From NCBI RefSeq assembly GCF_013149275.1, contig NZ_JABGNA010000002.1, positions 620,001 through 684,000 on the forward strand: 64,000 nucleotides of DNA, in the 5' to 3' direction. Both the position numbers and the translations under genes were made by a program. This stretch comes from Mucilaginibacter sp. SG564. GTDB lineage: Bacteria; Bacteroidota; Bacteroidia; Sphingobacteriales; Sphingobacteriaceae. Below are positions 50,318 through 59,078 of this stretch, piece by piece (positions within the stretch are counted from its first letter, which is position 1; every line of letters starts with the position of its first letter). The notes under the pieces were generated by a model. It saw nothing but the letters and a program-made list of their open reading frames with translations, was not told the DNA's origin and made no database searches.

Positions 50318-51739
50318 ATGAAGAAAATCCTCATCATTGATGATGAAGTTAATGTGGCTTTATTGCTATCTAAATTTTTAACCCGTAATGGCTTTGATGT
50401 GAGTACTGCCTCCAGCGGTACAAGTGGCATGGAAGCGCTTAAAAATGACGAGTTTAACCTGGTGCTATGCGATTTCAGGCTCGAAGATACCGATGGCCGC
50501 GAAATGCTCAGGAACATCAAAACCCAATACCCTAAAACCGGCGTTATTATTATAACCGGGTACTCGGATATAAAAATGGCGGTTGAACTGATAAAAATGG
50601 GCGCCTATGATTACATCACCAAGCCCTTATATCCCGACGAAATACTAAATACCATTAATAAGGCTGTCGAAACCCATTATGCCCTGGTTGAAGATACCGG
50701 CAGCGACAATAATGTGGTTGCCGAAAAATCAAAAAGCCGCGACAATAAAAAAGTGGTATTTGCCAGCGAATTTGTGGCCGGCAGCAGCAAATCGTCAAAA
50801 GAGCTGCAACGCCAGATAGAGCTGGTGGCCCCAACCAATTACAGTGTAATTATATTGGGTGAAAGTGGTACGGGTAAAGAGTCGGTGGCCAAAAGTATCC
50901 ATTTGAACAGCCAGCGGCATAACCAGCCTTTCATCGCCATGGATTGCGGTTCTTTAACCAAAGAACTGGCAGCCAGCGAATTCTTTGGTCATGAAAAAGG
51001 ATCATTCACCGGAGCCTTGTATACTAAAATTGGGCATTTTGAAATGGCTAATGGCGGTACTCTGTTTTTAGATGAAGTGGGCAACCTCTCCTATGAGATC
51101 CAGGCTGCCTTGCTGCGCACCGTTCAGGAGCGCAAAGTTAAAAGGATAGGTAGCACCAAGGAGATCGATCTGGATGTGCGCATTATTATAGCTACCAATG
51201 AGAGCTTGCAGGATGGTATATTAAAAGGCAAATTCAGGGAGGATCTGTACCACCGGTTTAATGAATTTACCATCTACATGCCGCCATTGCGTGAGCGGGG
51301 CAACGATATTATGCTGCTGGCAGATCATTTTTTAAAAATAGCCAATAATGAGCTGGGTCGTAATGTAACCACGTTTGCACCCGAGGTGATTGATTGTTTT
51401 ATGAATTACCGCTGGCCGGGCAACATCCGCGAACTGAAAAACGTGATCAGGAGGGCGGCTTTACTGGCAGAGGATAACGAGATCACGATGAAGGCCTTGC
51501 CACTGGAGATATCCAACTTTAAAGTGCCCTCATTTGAACAATCTTACAACCAGGTAAGCGAGGTGCCAGAAGTAAAGGAACCACGGCACGACCTGAAAAA
51601 CGCGGCCCTCGAAGCGGAATATGAAACCATTATTAAGGTTTTAAGAGAAGTGAACTTTAATAAAACAAAAGCGGCCGAAATATTAAACATCGACCGTAAA
51701 ACCCTGTATAATAAAATGAAGGCTATCAACCTTAAATAA
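50318..51739 (+). CDS. NtrC-family sigma-54 response regulator
   Basis: A 473-residue enhancer-binding activator. Receiver domain residues 1-120 with Asp52 in LVLCDFRLEDTDG and Lys in YITKPL. AAA+ domain about 165-390: Walker A GESGTGKE, the sigma-54 contact loop as GSFTGA (consensus GAFTGA, second residue Ser), Walker B GGTLFLDEVG and the arginine-rich RWPGNIRELKN. A Fis-type helix-turn-helix ends the protein (ILNIDRKTLYNKMK). A 67-residue H-box protein is encoded 1 nt downstream in place of a sensor kinase. Confidence 0.95.
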   Translation: MKKILIIDDEVNVALLLSKFLTRNGFDVSTASSGTSGMEALKNDEFNLVLCDFRLEDTDGREMLRNIKTQYPKTGVIIITGYSDIKMAVELIKMGAYDYITKPLYPDEILNTINKAVETHYALVEDTGSDNNVVAEKSKSRDNKKVVFASEFVAGSSKSSKELQRQIELVAPTNYSVIILGESGTGKESVAKSIHLNSQRHNQPFIAMDCGSLTKELAASEFFGHEKGSFTGALYTKIGHFEMANGGTLFLDEVGNLSYEIQAALLRTVQERKVKRIGSTKEIDLDVRIIIATNESLQDGILKGKFREDLYHRFNEFTIYMPPLRERGNDIMLLADHFLKIANNELGRNVTTFAPEVIDCFMNYRWPGNIRELKNVIRRAALLAEDNEITMKALPLEISNFKVPSFEQSYNQVSEVPEVKEPRHDLKNAALEAEYETIIKVLREVNFNKTKAAEILNIDRKTLYNKMKAINLK

Positions 51740-51740
51740 A

Positions 51741-51944
51741 ATGGAAGATCAACAGGCAAGGAGTAATGACGACAACTTGCGTAAGTTAAAGCACGATATT
51801 AAAAATCAACTCTCCAATATTCACCTGGCTCTGGAGCAGTTGAAATATGAGATACCTGATCTTTCGGATGATTGCTTATTTTACCTGGATACCATTTTAA
51901 CAAGTTCAACCCAGATAAACAATTTGCTAAACAATACCGATTAG
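51741..51944 (+). CDS. Mini-protein with histidine-kinase H-box
   Basis: A 67-residue helical protein starting 1 nt after the NtrC regulator's stop. The segment KLKHDIKNQLSNIHLALEQL (residues 15-34) matches the phosphoacceptor helix of GHKL-type kinases and Spo0B-like phosphotransferases (HDxKNxL), putting a candidate phosphohistidine at His18. A second helix follows, giving a two-helix DHp-like hairpin, but there is no room for an ATPase domain. It could shuttle phosphate to Asp52 of the regulator or inhibit it (inference). Confidence 0.7.
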   Translation: MEDQQARSNDDNLRKLKHDIKNQLSNIHLALEQLKYEIPDLSDDCLFYLDTILTSSTQINNLLNNTD

Positions 51945-51951
51945 CTCTTTT

Positions 51952-52100
51952 TAGTATCAAGTAGCTGGTATCAAGTATCAAGATATTTGTAAATTGGTGC
52001 ACCATGCAATGTGGCTTAATGATCAATCATTATTCAAACAAATTTAGTGGATATCTGTACAATTAAAGTCTTGATACTTGATACCAGCTACTCGATACTA
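51952..52100. repeat. R1 inverted-repeat element, copy C (divergent core)
   Basis: Arms TAGTATCAAGTAGCTGGTAT... (from 51952) and TCTTGATACTTGATACCAGC... (to 52100) are typical, but the core is about 85 nt and unlike that of copies A, B and D. Confidence 0.85.
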
Positions 52101-52110
52101 AAATATAAAA

Positions 52111-53154
52111 ATGTCAATTTTTAATTATAAACAACGCAATAACATTATCCTTGTAAGTATCATTATACTGGGGTGCTTTTTGCTGTATGCGCTAAGCGGT
52201 TTGTTCAGTTCGATATTGGGGGCTATTGTGTTGTTTACTATTTTCAGGCCGGTGTACCTTTACTTTGTCGAAAAAAAGGGATGGAACCGGGTAGCGGTAG
52301 CTTTGCTCATTATATTTGCATCCCTTATTGTTATCGTTATCCCCTTCTTGCTACTCAGTATCATGGTAGTGGGTAAAATATCAAGCATCGACATTAAATC
52401 CTTACCTATTGAACAATGGACATCCAAGATTGATGCCTTTGCGGCAACCAATCTGAACCAGCCCCGCTTTGCCGAAAATACACTTCAAAAGCTGGGCTCT
52501 TTTGGTACCGAACTTTTCCCATCTATATTAAGCAGCGCTGCCAATATCATTATTACCTTATTGGTATTGTACTTTCTGTTGTATTTTATGCTCACACAAA
52601 TACGAGAGTTTGAGGCTGGTTTATTAAAGTACGCTCCATTCCGTGAACAACACGCGTTAAAATTTGCATCTGCCCTACGCGATTCTACCTATTCAAACGT
52701 TTTAGGGCAAGGAATAATAGCCGTTATACAGGGTACACTGCTGGCTATAGGCTTTTACGCATTTGGTATACCCGACGCGGTTTTTTGGGGAGTGATAGGC
52801 GCTTTTATATCCTTTTTGCCGGTAGTTGGGGCGCCAACGCTTTCTATACCTGCCAGTATTTTGCTGTTTGCGCAGGGGCATACGCTAAAAGGGGTTTTGC
52901 TGCTGATTTACGGTTTGCTGGTTATTGGTAATATTGATAATGTTTTGCGCATGATTATTAATAAGCGTATAGCTAATACCCACCCCATTATATCGGTTAT
53001 TGGTGTGTTTATAGGCTTGCCGCTTTTTGGGATATTGGGCCTGGTTTTCGGACCGGTATTATTATCCTATTTTTTATTGTTACTGGAGATATACGAAACT
53101 AACAGATTGGCAGCCGACAGATTGGAACGGATACAGTCGTCGCCCGAAAACTGA
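52111..53154 (+). CDS. AI-2E family (PerM-like) membrane protein
   Basis: A 347-residue protein with about eight membrane helices and the family C-terminal landmarks GIPDAVFWGVIGAFISFLPVVGA and GLVFGPVLLSYF. This family includes exporters and sodium/proton antiporters; the AI-2 export role applies to few members (family knowledge). The gene begins 10 nt after repeat R1 copy C, which must hold or sit within its promoter region. Confidence 0.9.
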   Translation: MSIFNYKQRNNIILVSIIILGCFLLYALSGLFSSILGAIVLFTIFRPVYLYFVEKKGWNRVAVALLIIFASLIVIVIPFLLLSIMVVGKISSIDIKSLPIEQWTSKIDAFAATNLNQPRFAENTLQKLGSFGTELFPSILSSAANIIITLLVLYFLLYFMLTQIREFEAGLLKYAPFREQHALKFASALRDSTYSNVLGQGIIAVIQGTLLAIGFYAFGIPDAVFWGVIGAFISFLPVVGAPTLSIPASILLFAQGHTLKGVLLLIYGLLVIGNIDNVLRMIINKRIANTHPIISVIGVFIGLPLFGILGLVFGPVLLSYFLLLLEIYETNRLAADRLERIQSSPEN

Positions 53155-53312
53155 CAGATTGAATTGAATAGTTTTGTGAACATAAGGCAAAGCGCTATTG
53201 GGAGTTAAAAAAATAAATTATACAGAAATTGCAGAAAAATTGGCCGATCTGTAATATTTGGCAGGATATTTAATCATATTACAACAAATGTTCAACTTAA
53301 AATTATATTACA

Positions 53313-53579
53313 ATGAATGATAACACAAAAGTAGTTGTTGCATTGCTTGCTGGCTTGGCAGCAGGAGCAGCCCTGGGTATTTTGTTTGCACCAGATAAAG
53401 GTAACGAAACACGTGACAAGCTAACTGAATCATTAAAAAACTTAGGCGAATCAATAAAAGATACCGCGGCTGCCGAAATTGATAACCTGGTTGGGTTTAA
53501 AGATAAAGTGGTTGAAAATATAAAATCAAAGATCAGAGGGGCCGAAGAAGAGTATCAGGACGATCTGGAACACGCTTAA
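53313..53579 (+). CDS. YtxH-domain protein
   Basis: An 88-residue protein: one N-terminal membrane helix rich in Gly and Ala ([20 protein letters not shown]), followed by [10 protein letters not shown] and an amphipathic helix. The AGAxxGxLFAP-x-KG pattern defines YtxH proteins, general-stress membrane proteins in Firmicutes (family knowledge). It starts a three-gene group with the holin-like and 54055 genes, interrupted by repeat R1 copy D. Confidence 0.88.
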   Translation: MNDNTKVVVALLAGLAAGAALGILFAPDKGNETRDKLTESLKNLGESIKDTAAAEIDNLVGFKDKVVENIKSKIRGAEEEYQDDLEHA

Positions 53580-53588
53580 TTTATTTTT

Positions 53589-53684
53589 TAGTATCAAGTA
53601 GTTAGTATCAAGTATCAAGACTTTCTAGCAAACGTCTTAAAACAATGCAGCTGTCGTGATACTTGATACTAACTACTTGATACC
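53589..53684. repeat. R1 inverted-repeat element, copy D
   Basis: Left arm 53589-53620, right arm 53655-53684, core of 34 nt resembling copy B. Two nearby stops prevent coding through the left part; the right arm contains an in-frame upstream start for the next gene. Confidence 0.88.
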
Positions 53685-53700
53685 CTATAAAACTACATCT

Positions 53701-54051
53701 ATGGAAGCCAAAAAAGAAACACCACCACCACTGCCACCTATTGTTGATCAGCTGAAGGAATATGCCGAAACGCGTTTTAAGCTTTTGAAATATGAGGCTA
53801 TTGAAGGTGGAACTTCAATTTTAGCCAGTATGATCACGGATGTTATTACAGCCATAAGTATGGTGCTGGCCTTTATGTTTGCCAGTCTTACTTTAGCCTT
53901 TTACCTGGCTTACTTGTTAAATTCAGATTGGGAGGGCTTTGGCTGTGTGGCGCTTATTTATTTAATAATAGCCGTTGTTGTAAAGCTCAATAAGGAGCGT
54001 ATTGAAAAGCCGTTGATCAATCTTTTCGTACAAAAACTATTTAAAAAATAA
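53701..54051 (+). CDS. Phage holin superfamily III-like membrane protein
   Basis: A 116-residue inner-membrane protein with two helices (about 48-75 and 79-100) after a Pro-rich start (MEAKKETPPPLPPIVDQ) and an amphipathic helix. This matches the Holin_3_6 group of bacterial, non-phage membrane proteins. The ATG at 53701 is preferred to one at 53656, whose 15 residues would come from repeat R1. It ends 3 nt before the next gene. Confidence 0.85.
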   Translation: MEAKKETPPPLPPIVDQLKEYAETRFKLLKYEAIEGGTSILASMITDVITAISMVLAFMFASLTLAFYLAYLLNSDWEGFGCVALIYLIIAVVVKLNKERIEKPLINLFVQKLFKK

Positions 54052-54054
54052 AGC

Positions 54055-54495
54055 ATGGACGTTTCAATAAAAAATATCAATGATCTGCGGGAAGAGATTG
54101 CGAGGATACGCGTTATTGAAGCCCGCCAGGGCGAAGAACTGGCCAAGCGCTTTAGCAGCCCATCGGCCATATTTGCCAGCGTCATGTCGTTATTGAATTC
54201 AGGTAACAGAAACGACGGTGACGAGCACCCGGGTATTTTTAACCAGGATTTCTTTGGCCTGCTATCCAGGATCGTATTGCCGGTAACCTTGAATAAAACA
54301 TTGTTTAAACGGTCAAACTTTTTGGTTAAAACCCTGGTTGGCCTGGTATCGCAAAAAGCTTCTAATTACATCAGCGGCGACGCGATCCACGGTTTATGGA
54401 ATAAGGTAAAAGCGGTAGCTTCTTCTGTGCTGAAAAGTAAACCGGAAACACCCGCTAAAGGTATGCCCAATGTGCCGCCACCGGTGGTGATGTAG
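54055..54495 (+). CDS. Conserved hypothetical partner of holin-like protein
   Basis: A 146-residue protein without signal peptide. The N-terminal 30 residues form a charged helix (INDLREEIARIRVIEARQGEE); the middle is moderately hydrophobic (FFGLLSRIVLPVTLNK, FLVKTLVGLVSQ) and the end is Pro-rich. It always seems to accompany YtxH and holin-like genes in this kind of operon (from memory of Bacteroidota gene order, not verified), suggesting an envelope stress role. Confidence 0.65.
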   Translation: MDVSIKNINDLREEIARIRVIEARQGEELAKRFSSPSAIFASVMSLLNSGNRNDGDEHPGIFNQDFFGLLSRIVLPVTLNKTLFKRSNFLVKTLVGLVSQKASNYISGDAIHGLWNKVKAVASSVLKSKPETPAKGMPNVPPPVVM

Positions 54496-54545
54496 TTTTT
54501 GAGTCTTAAGTCTGAAGTAGAAAGGCTTAAGTTCTTAATGTTATT

Positions 54546-54622
54546 GTAGAGACGCATAATTGCGTCTTTTTTTATTTCTATGCACTGTACTTGGCCGCAG
54601 ACGCAAATATGCATCTCTTTGT
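54546..54622. repeat. Inverted repeat of GAGACGCATAATTGCGTCT type
   Basis: GTAGAGACGCATAATTGCGT (54546-54565) is itself palindromic and ends in a T run, so it may act as terminator for the upstream operon. GACGCAAATATGCATCTC (about 54600-54617) is the mirrored arm. Confidence 0.6.
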
Positions 54623-54704
54623 AAAAACCTTTGTACGGGCTACCAAAACAGCCCAAATTTTCACAGTTTGCAGAAAAGCCTATTTTTGCGTTTTATTTAC
54701 AGAA

Positions 54705-55355
54705 GTGGGAAAAGATAAATTAAAACGCTTTGCTGAAATTGATACTTTTAGCAACGTATTACAATTAGATGCCGGTAAGCCTTTTAAAGGCGAGTGGAGC
54801 AAAGGTTTTTTTAAAAACAATAACCCGGTAGTGTTGGAACTGGCCTGCGGTAAAGGCGAATACACCGTGAACCTGGCCACCTTGTTTCCTGATAAAAACT
54901 TTATCGGTATTGATTATAAGGGCAACCGTATTTGGCGCGGTGCCAAAACCGCGCTGGAAGATGGTGTGCCTAATGTGGCCTTTTTGCGCATACAGATCGA
55001 AAACCTGCTGGATTATTTTGCTACTGGTGAGGTTGACGAGATCTGGATAACCTTCCCCGATCCGCAGCCACAATTGAGCCGCGAAAAAAAGCGCCTTACT
55101 TCGCCCCGCTTCCTGGATAAATACATCGAAATATTAAAACCCGGTGGCTGTGTGAATTTAAAAACCGACAACGACGGTTTGCATGCCTACACTGCCGAAA
55201 AGATAGAAGAGCTAAAACTCAAATTCCATATCAGAACCGAAGACCTGTACCATTCGCCCTATGCAGATGAGGTGTTATCCATTAAAACCTATTACGAAAA
55301 GAAATATTTAAAGGATAATAAGAACATTAATTACCTTAAATTTTCGTTTGCGTAG
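54705..55355 (+). CDS. trmB: tRNA (guanine-N7-)-methyltransferase
   Basis: A 216-residue SAM enzyme forming m7G46 in tRNA. SAM site VLELACGKGEYTVNLA, then FIGIDYKGNRIWRGA, the family signature EIWITFPDPQP and the C-terminal KTDNDGLHAY. The start is GTG at 54705 (VGKDKLKRF); upstream in-frame codons run through the repeat at 54546-54622 and are not conserved-looking. TATTTTTG at 54681-54688 is an exact -7 element giving a short leader. Confidence 0.93.
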   Translation: MGKDKLKRFAEIDTFSNVLQLDAGKPFKGEWSKGFFKNNNPVVLELACGKGEYTVNLATLFPDKNFIGIDYKGNRIWRGAKTALEDGVPNVAFLRIQIENLLDYFATGEVDEIWITFPDPQPQLSREKKRLTSPRFLDKYIEILKPGGCVNLKTDNDGLHAYTAEKIEELKLKFHIRTEDLYHSPYADEVLSIKTYYEKKYLKDNKNINYLKFSFA

Positions 55356-55410
55356 GTAAGATTTGGGGACTATGGGATTACAGGACTTTAGGATAAAGAA
55401 ACCAACTCAC

Positions 55411-55556
55411 ACGTCATTGCGAGGAGGAACGACGTGGCAATCCCCAATATACAGAGCGTTTCCGTAAGTCGGGGATTATTAATATTGTTAATTGTTTTTT
55501 CAAGGTATTAATGAGCTCCCATTAATCGGTTATCCACGCTACGCTCGCTATGACAT
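55411..55556. repeat. R2 inverted-repeat element, copy C, interrupted
   Basis: Left part ACGTCATTGCGAGGAGGAAC... is intact, but the right arm GGGGATT|CCACGCTACGCTCGC is split by about 58 nt of AT-rich sequence (55476-55532). Confidence 0.8.
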
Positions 55557-55624
55557 GGGGTTATTGAGTTTGTAAATCGGATCTTAGCTTTAAGCCTTTC
55601 GCTTTCGACTTTAAGCTTTTTATC

Positions 55625-55957
55625 ATGGATGATATTAACTTCTTCGATAAAGTATACCAGGTGGCGCGGCTTATCCCGGCAGGCAGGGTAACCTCCTATG
55701 GTGCCATTGCCAGTTATTTGGGTACCAAAGGTTCATCGCGTATGGTGGGCTATGCCATGCAGGCGGCGGGTAAGGTGGTGCCCAAAGTACCGGCGCACCG
55801 GGTGGTGAACAGGCAGGGCCTGCTTACCGCTAAATTTCACTTCGGTGGCAACCTGATGGCCGAGCTGCTGGAAAGCGAAGGCGTAAAAGTAATTGACGAT
55901 CAGGTACAGGATTTTAAAACCGTATTTTGGGATCCGAATATCGAGCTGGCTTTATAA
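55625..55957 (+). CDS. Alkyltransferase-like (ATL) DNA-binding protein
   Basis: A 110-residue protein with the DNA-binding domain of O6-alkylguanine-DNA methyltransferases: IPAGRVTSYGAIASYLG and GYAMQAAG. The active-site sequence is PAHRVV instead of PCHRV, so the acceptor cysteine is replaced by alanine. ATL proteins bind O6-alkylguanine lesions, flip the base and hand the site to nucleotide excision repair (family knowledge). Confidence 0.88.
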   Translation: MDDINFFDKVYQVARLIPAGRVTSYGAIASYLGTKGSSRMVGYAMQAAGKVVPKVPAHRVVNRQGLLTAKFHFGGNLMAELLESEGVKVIDDQVQDFKTVFWDPNIELAL

Positions 55958-55980
55958 TTTAAAATCAATATTAGTTTTTT

Positions 55981-56508
55981 ATGATACCCCTGAACATTTT
56001 ATTTTACATCGTATTTTTTTTACGATTGATCACCATTTTTATTTCGGCACGGAATGAAAAAAAATTAAAAAAGCTGGGCGCTGTAGAATATGGCAAAGCC
56101 AATTCTACCGTACTGGTATTATTCCATTTTGCCTATTATGCTGCCTGCTTAGTTGAAGGTTATACCAAAGGCGCTTTTTATACCGACAACCTCACTACCT
56201 ATGGGCTCATTATTTATATTGCAGCTATAGCCGTGCTTTATTATGTTATTTACGCCATCAGGCATGTATGGACAGTTAAGCTGATCATTGCACCAAAGCA
56301 ATATCATACCCTGAATACCAACGCGCTGTTCAGGTTGGTAAAGCATCCTAATTACTTCCTGAATATTATACCCGAGCTTATTGGTATAGCGCTTGTTTTT
56401 CATGCCTGGTTTACTTTGATCATAGGCTTCCCGATTTATCTTATCCCGCTGATCATCCGGATAAGGCAGGAAGAAAAAGTGATGAAAGAGCACTTTGAAC
56501 AATACTAA
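55981..56508 (+). CDS. Isoprenylcysteine carboxyl methyltransferase-like protein
   Basis: A 175-residue membrane protein with about four helices. The catalytic C-terminal motif of the ICMT/PEMT group is visible: RLVKHPNYF, followed by a hydrophobic hairpin and RIRQEEKVMKEHF with the conserved Glu residues. Members methylate carboxylates or amines of lipophilic substrates using SAM. Substrate unknown. It starts 23 nt after the ATL gene. Confidence 0.82.
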   Translation: MIPLNILFYIVFFLRLITIFISARNEKKLKKLGAVEYGKANSTVLVLFHFAYYAACLVEGYTKGAFYTDNLTTYGLIIYIAAIAVLYYVIYAIRHVWTVKLIIAPKQYHTLNTNALFRLVKHPNYFLNIIPELIGIALVFHAWFTLIIGFPIYLIPLIIRIRQEEKVMKEHFEQY

Positions 56509-56521
56509 AGAGTAAAAGCTG

Positions 56522-56881
56522 CTACAGTATCTGCAATAGCTCCATGCGATTGCCGAAAGGATCTATAAAAGCAAAACGCTCCCTACCCGCTATCAAAGGC
56601 TCTTCCATAATTTCCAATCCATGCTTTTCCAGGTGTTTGCGGGCGGTCTTTACATCATCAATCTCAAAGGCAGTGTGCCTGATAGATCGGGGATGGCTTT
56701 CCTCTACCCCGATATGCAGTTCGATATCCGCTATCCGGAACCAATGGCCGGCAGATGAAAACACAGCAGGGCGCTCTATTTGCTCCAGGCCAATAACGTG
56801 GGTGTAAAACAGCCGGGCTTCTTCCTGTCTTTCGGGCGGCACACAGATGTGTATATGGTTGGCACGTTTAAAGTTGATCAT
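56522..56881 (-). CDS. VOC family (glyoxalase-fold) protein
   Basis: A 119-residue single-module VOC protein: paired beta-alpha-beta units beginning ANHIHICVPPERQEEARLFY and ending FAFIDPFGNRMELLQ. Likely metal ligands are His in HIHI, His in HIGVEE and the terminal Glu. Substrate cannot be predicted. It is convergent with the ICMT-like gene (13-nt gap), so no terminator fits between them. Confidence 0.85.
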   Translation of the reverse strand: MINFKRANHIHICVPPERQEEARLFYTHVIGLEQIERPAVFSSAGHWFRIADIELHIGVEESHPRSIRHTAFEIDDVKTARKHLEKHGLEIMEEPLIAGRERFAFIDPFGNRMELLQIL

Positions 56882-56911
56882 GTGTTGTGTTTTACGGAAT
56901 TCAGCGGGTAC

Positions 56912-56960
56912 AAAAAAACCGTCTTCTTTACCCCGGATAATCCAAAGGTAAAAAAGACGG
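56912..56960 (-). terminator. Terminator of OMP gene at 56978
   Basis: CCGTCTT-CTTTACC (56919-56932) pairs with GGTAAAA-AAGACGG (56948-56960 region); on the minus strand it is followed by seven T. Confidence 0.75.
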
Positions 56961-56977
56961 CCCTGAATATGGTGCAG

Positions 56978-58252
56978 CTACCGGAAAATATAATTCACAC
57001 CGGCCTGGAATGAAGACTGATCTGCCGAGTAGTAAATGTATTTGGTGAGCGACGATGGCAGCCAGTAGCTTCCGTAAATCTCTACGCGCTTATTAACTTG
57101 TATGCCTGCTTTTATGGGAATTGCAAAGTCGAAGCCTTGGAAATCAGGATACTTGTTTTGATTTACAACGGTAGTTGTAGAGCCAAAATTATAGATGGTG
57201 GCAAAATTGTAATTATTGTATTTATAAGCATTCATGGCCAAACCAACATCAATAAAGGCCTTAAGTTTATCTGTTGAATAAAAGTTATAGATTACCTGTG
57301 GTATGGCCGCCAGGTGATATAGCTTAACATCAAGTGCATTGGTAACAGAACTTGCGCCTGATCCAGAAGAGGCTTCGGCGAACTGATAGCGATTAATAGC
57401 TCCGGCAAACTCCAGCCTGAAAAGTAACTTTTCTGTATATTTATTGATCAGGATATCTAACCCGGCTGTAATAACAGGCGAAAAAGTCTTATCATTTGCG
57501 CCATTGCTAAACGGGTTGCCTGAGCTGGCAGCCCCTTTAAACTGAAGTTTACTGTAACGGGCGCCTGCTCCCGCAAAAAAACGAATACCGGAGGTGGTGT
57601 GGATCGCCTGTTGAGTGGCTTTGCCGCCGTTTAGCGCGATAACAATAGCTGTAAGGTCACTTTCAGAATAACTGGCCTTTTGTATGCGGGTCAAAATTTT
57701 GGTATCGCCGGGCAGGTATTGAAAGGCTTGCCTTAGCAGCTGATTTATGTAGCTGTTAACAACGGCAACGGATTGGCGCTCATCGTTAAAGTATTGGTAT
57801 TGCTTTAGCCATTCAATAGTATGGGTTTGTTTGTTAAACAGGTAGTACCTGGGTTTTACGTTATCTGTCCATACATAAAGCGAAACATTTTTGCCGTTAA
57901 CCAGGCTTTTTAAAAAAACAGTATCTGTGGTATAAGCCGTATCCAGGGTGTGGTTTAGTTTTGCAAGATCAACCTCACTGGTGCTAATGTTAACGGTAAA
58001 CTTGTCATAATATTCGGCGCCTGTTATGGCAAAGGCATTGGCGTTTGTAACTGTGAACTTTTGTGGTTGGGCGTTTTGTGTTTGTTTAAAGGTGATTTCC
58101 CGTGGATTTTTTATCCATTCACGATAATTGATAAATCCTTTAAGGGTGTCATTTTTACCGTCAATAACATAACCGGGTTTGTAATTGCTTTGGGCTTGTA
58201 AAAAAAGCGTGGTCTGTGATAACAAAAACAGCAGACAAAATAATTGTTTCAT
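56978..58252 (-). CDS. Outer-membrane beta-barrel protein, unknown function
   Basis: A 424-residue protein with signal peptide (ends LQAQ). The first half (25-215) begins GYVIDGKNDTLKGFINYREW, a periplasmic beta domain seen in many Bacteroidota proteins of unknown function; the second half (about 225-424) is a barrel of alternating strands with PVITAGLDILIN and AIPIKAGIQVNKRVEIYG, ending in Arg after YIF. Function unknown. Monocistronic. Confidence 0.82.
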   Translation of the reverse strand: MKQLFCLLFLLSQTTLFLQAQSNYKPGYVIDGKNDTLKGFINYREWIKNPREITFKQTQNAQPQKFTVTNANAFAITGAEYYDKFTVNISTSEVDLAKLNHTLDTAYTTDTVFLKSLVNGKNVSLYVWTDNVKPRYYLFNKQTHTIEWLKQYQYFNDERQSVAVVNSYINQLLRQAFQYLPGDTKILTRIQKASYSESDLTAIVIALNGGKATQQAIHTTSGIRFFAGAGARYSKLQFKGAASSGNPFSNGANDKTFSPVITAGLDILINKYTEKLLFRLEFAGAINRYQFAEASSGSGASSVTNALDVKLYHLAAIPQVIYNFYSTDKLKAFIDVGLAMNAYKYNNYNFATIYNFGSTTTVVNQNKYPDFQGFDFAIPIKAGIQVNKRVEIYGSYWLPSSLTKYIYYSADQSSFQAGVNYIFR

Positions 58253-58362
58253 TTATAAGAATTAGGTCTGCAAAAGTATATCAAATAAATCGACAGATGT
58301 ATTGGGGATAAAAATTTATTTAAAAAGATTATAGTACAACACCTGAATGCTAATGAAATTAG

Positions 58363-58370
58363 TAAATTTG
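58363..58370 (+). promoter_or_regulatory. -7-like element before duplicated block copy 2
   Basis: TAAATTTG, exact TAnnTTTG, about 30 nt upstream of the AGCAGGGCTGTTT start of the duplicated block; copy 1 has TATCTTTA in a similar place. Confidence 0.4.
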
Positions 58371-58400
58371 TGTCAATAACAACCCTGAATTTGCACAAAA

Positions 58401-58629
58401 AGCAGGGCTGTTTAATAAGGAAAAAAATGGAAAAAAAAACCGCGCGCTTAGTATGTACATATTTGGCAATTGGATAATTGACACTTTTTAAATTTTTTAA
58501 AACATATCAAAAGCTTATCAAAAAGTGTTAAATCGAAGGTTTTGAATTTATTTCAAGTTGTTTTTAACCCGCTTTTGCCTACTTTTTAAACAAAAAAATG
58601 TTAAAATCATACCTTTAAAAAGTTTGTAA
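58401..58629. repeat. 229-nt AT-rich duplicated block, copy 2
   Basis: Homologous to 45762-45990, same length. A weaker hairpin (ACAACCCTG/CAGGGCTGT) precedes it, replacing the 19-bp hairpin of copy 1. It lies upstream of the CMD-family gene. No ORF supported. Confidence 0.8.
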
Positions 58630-58674
58630 ACAATCACTAATTCACTAACTCAATAATTTACTAATTGAACTACC

Positions 58675-59019
58675 GTGGGAAAACTTGTAGAAGAATTTGA
58701 CGCCTATCGTACCAAAATGAATGATAGGATCATGGAAACCGCCAACACGAATATTAAACGCTTTTTTGCGCTGGATACCACCAGTTATGCCGATGGCGCG
58801 CTGGATGTTAAAACCAAAGAAATGCTGGGCCTGGTAGCCAGTATGGTTTTGCGCTGCGACGATTGTATTAAATACCACCTGGGCAAATGCCATGAAGCCG
58901 GTGTAAACAGCGACGAAATGAACGAGATATTCATGATAGCCAACCTGGTAGGCGGCTCCATTGTGATACCCCACTACCGCAGGGCGGTAGAGTATTGGGA
59001 TGAGTTGAATGAGGCTTAG
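58675..59019 (+). CDS. Carboxymuconolactone decarboxylase/AhpD-like protein
   Basis: A 114-residue all-helical protein starting at GTG. The redox-type motif LRCDDCIKYHLGKCHEAG has CxxC plus a His four residues later, as in AhpD-like peroxidase reductases (family knowledge), so a thiol redox role is more likely than decarboxylation. Single domain, probably a hexamer. The duplicated AT-rich block makes up its upstream region. Confidence 0.85.
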   Translation: MGKLVEEFDAYRTKMNDRIMETANTNIKRFFALDTTSYADGALDVKTKEMLGLVASMVLRCDDCIKYHLGKCHEAGVNSDEMNEIFMIANLVGGSIVIPHYRRAVEYWDELNEA

Positions 59020-59078
59020 TAAGTAACGGGTTGTTGTAAGCTAATTAGAAAGTTAGTTTTAGCCCTACATTAACCCGC

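Noticed and set aside
51741..51944. Mini H-box protein as a chance ORF
   Set aside because: It starts 1 nt after a stop, in the expected strand and composition, and carries a coherent helical kinase motif, so it is kept as real.
53589..53700. N-terminal extension of the holin-like protein into the repeat
   Set aside because: The 15 extra residues come from the R1 right arm; the Pro-rich MEAKKETPPP start fits the family better.
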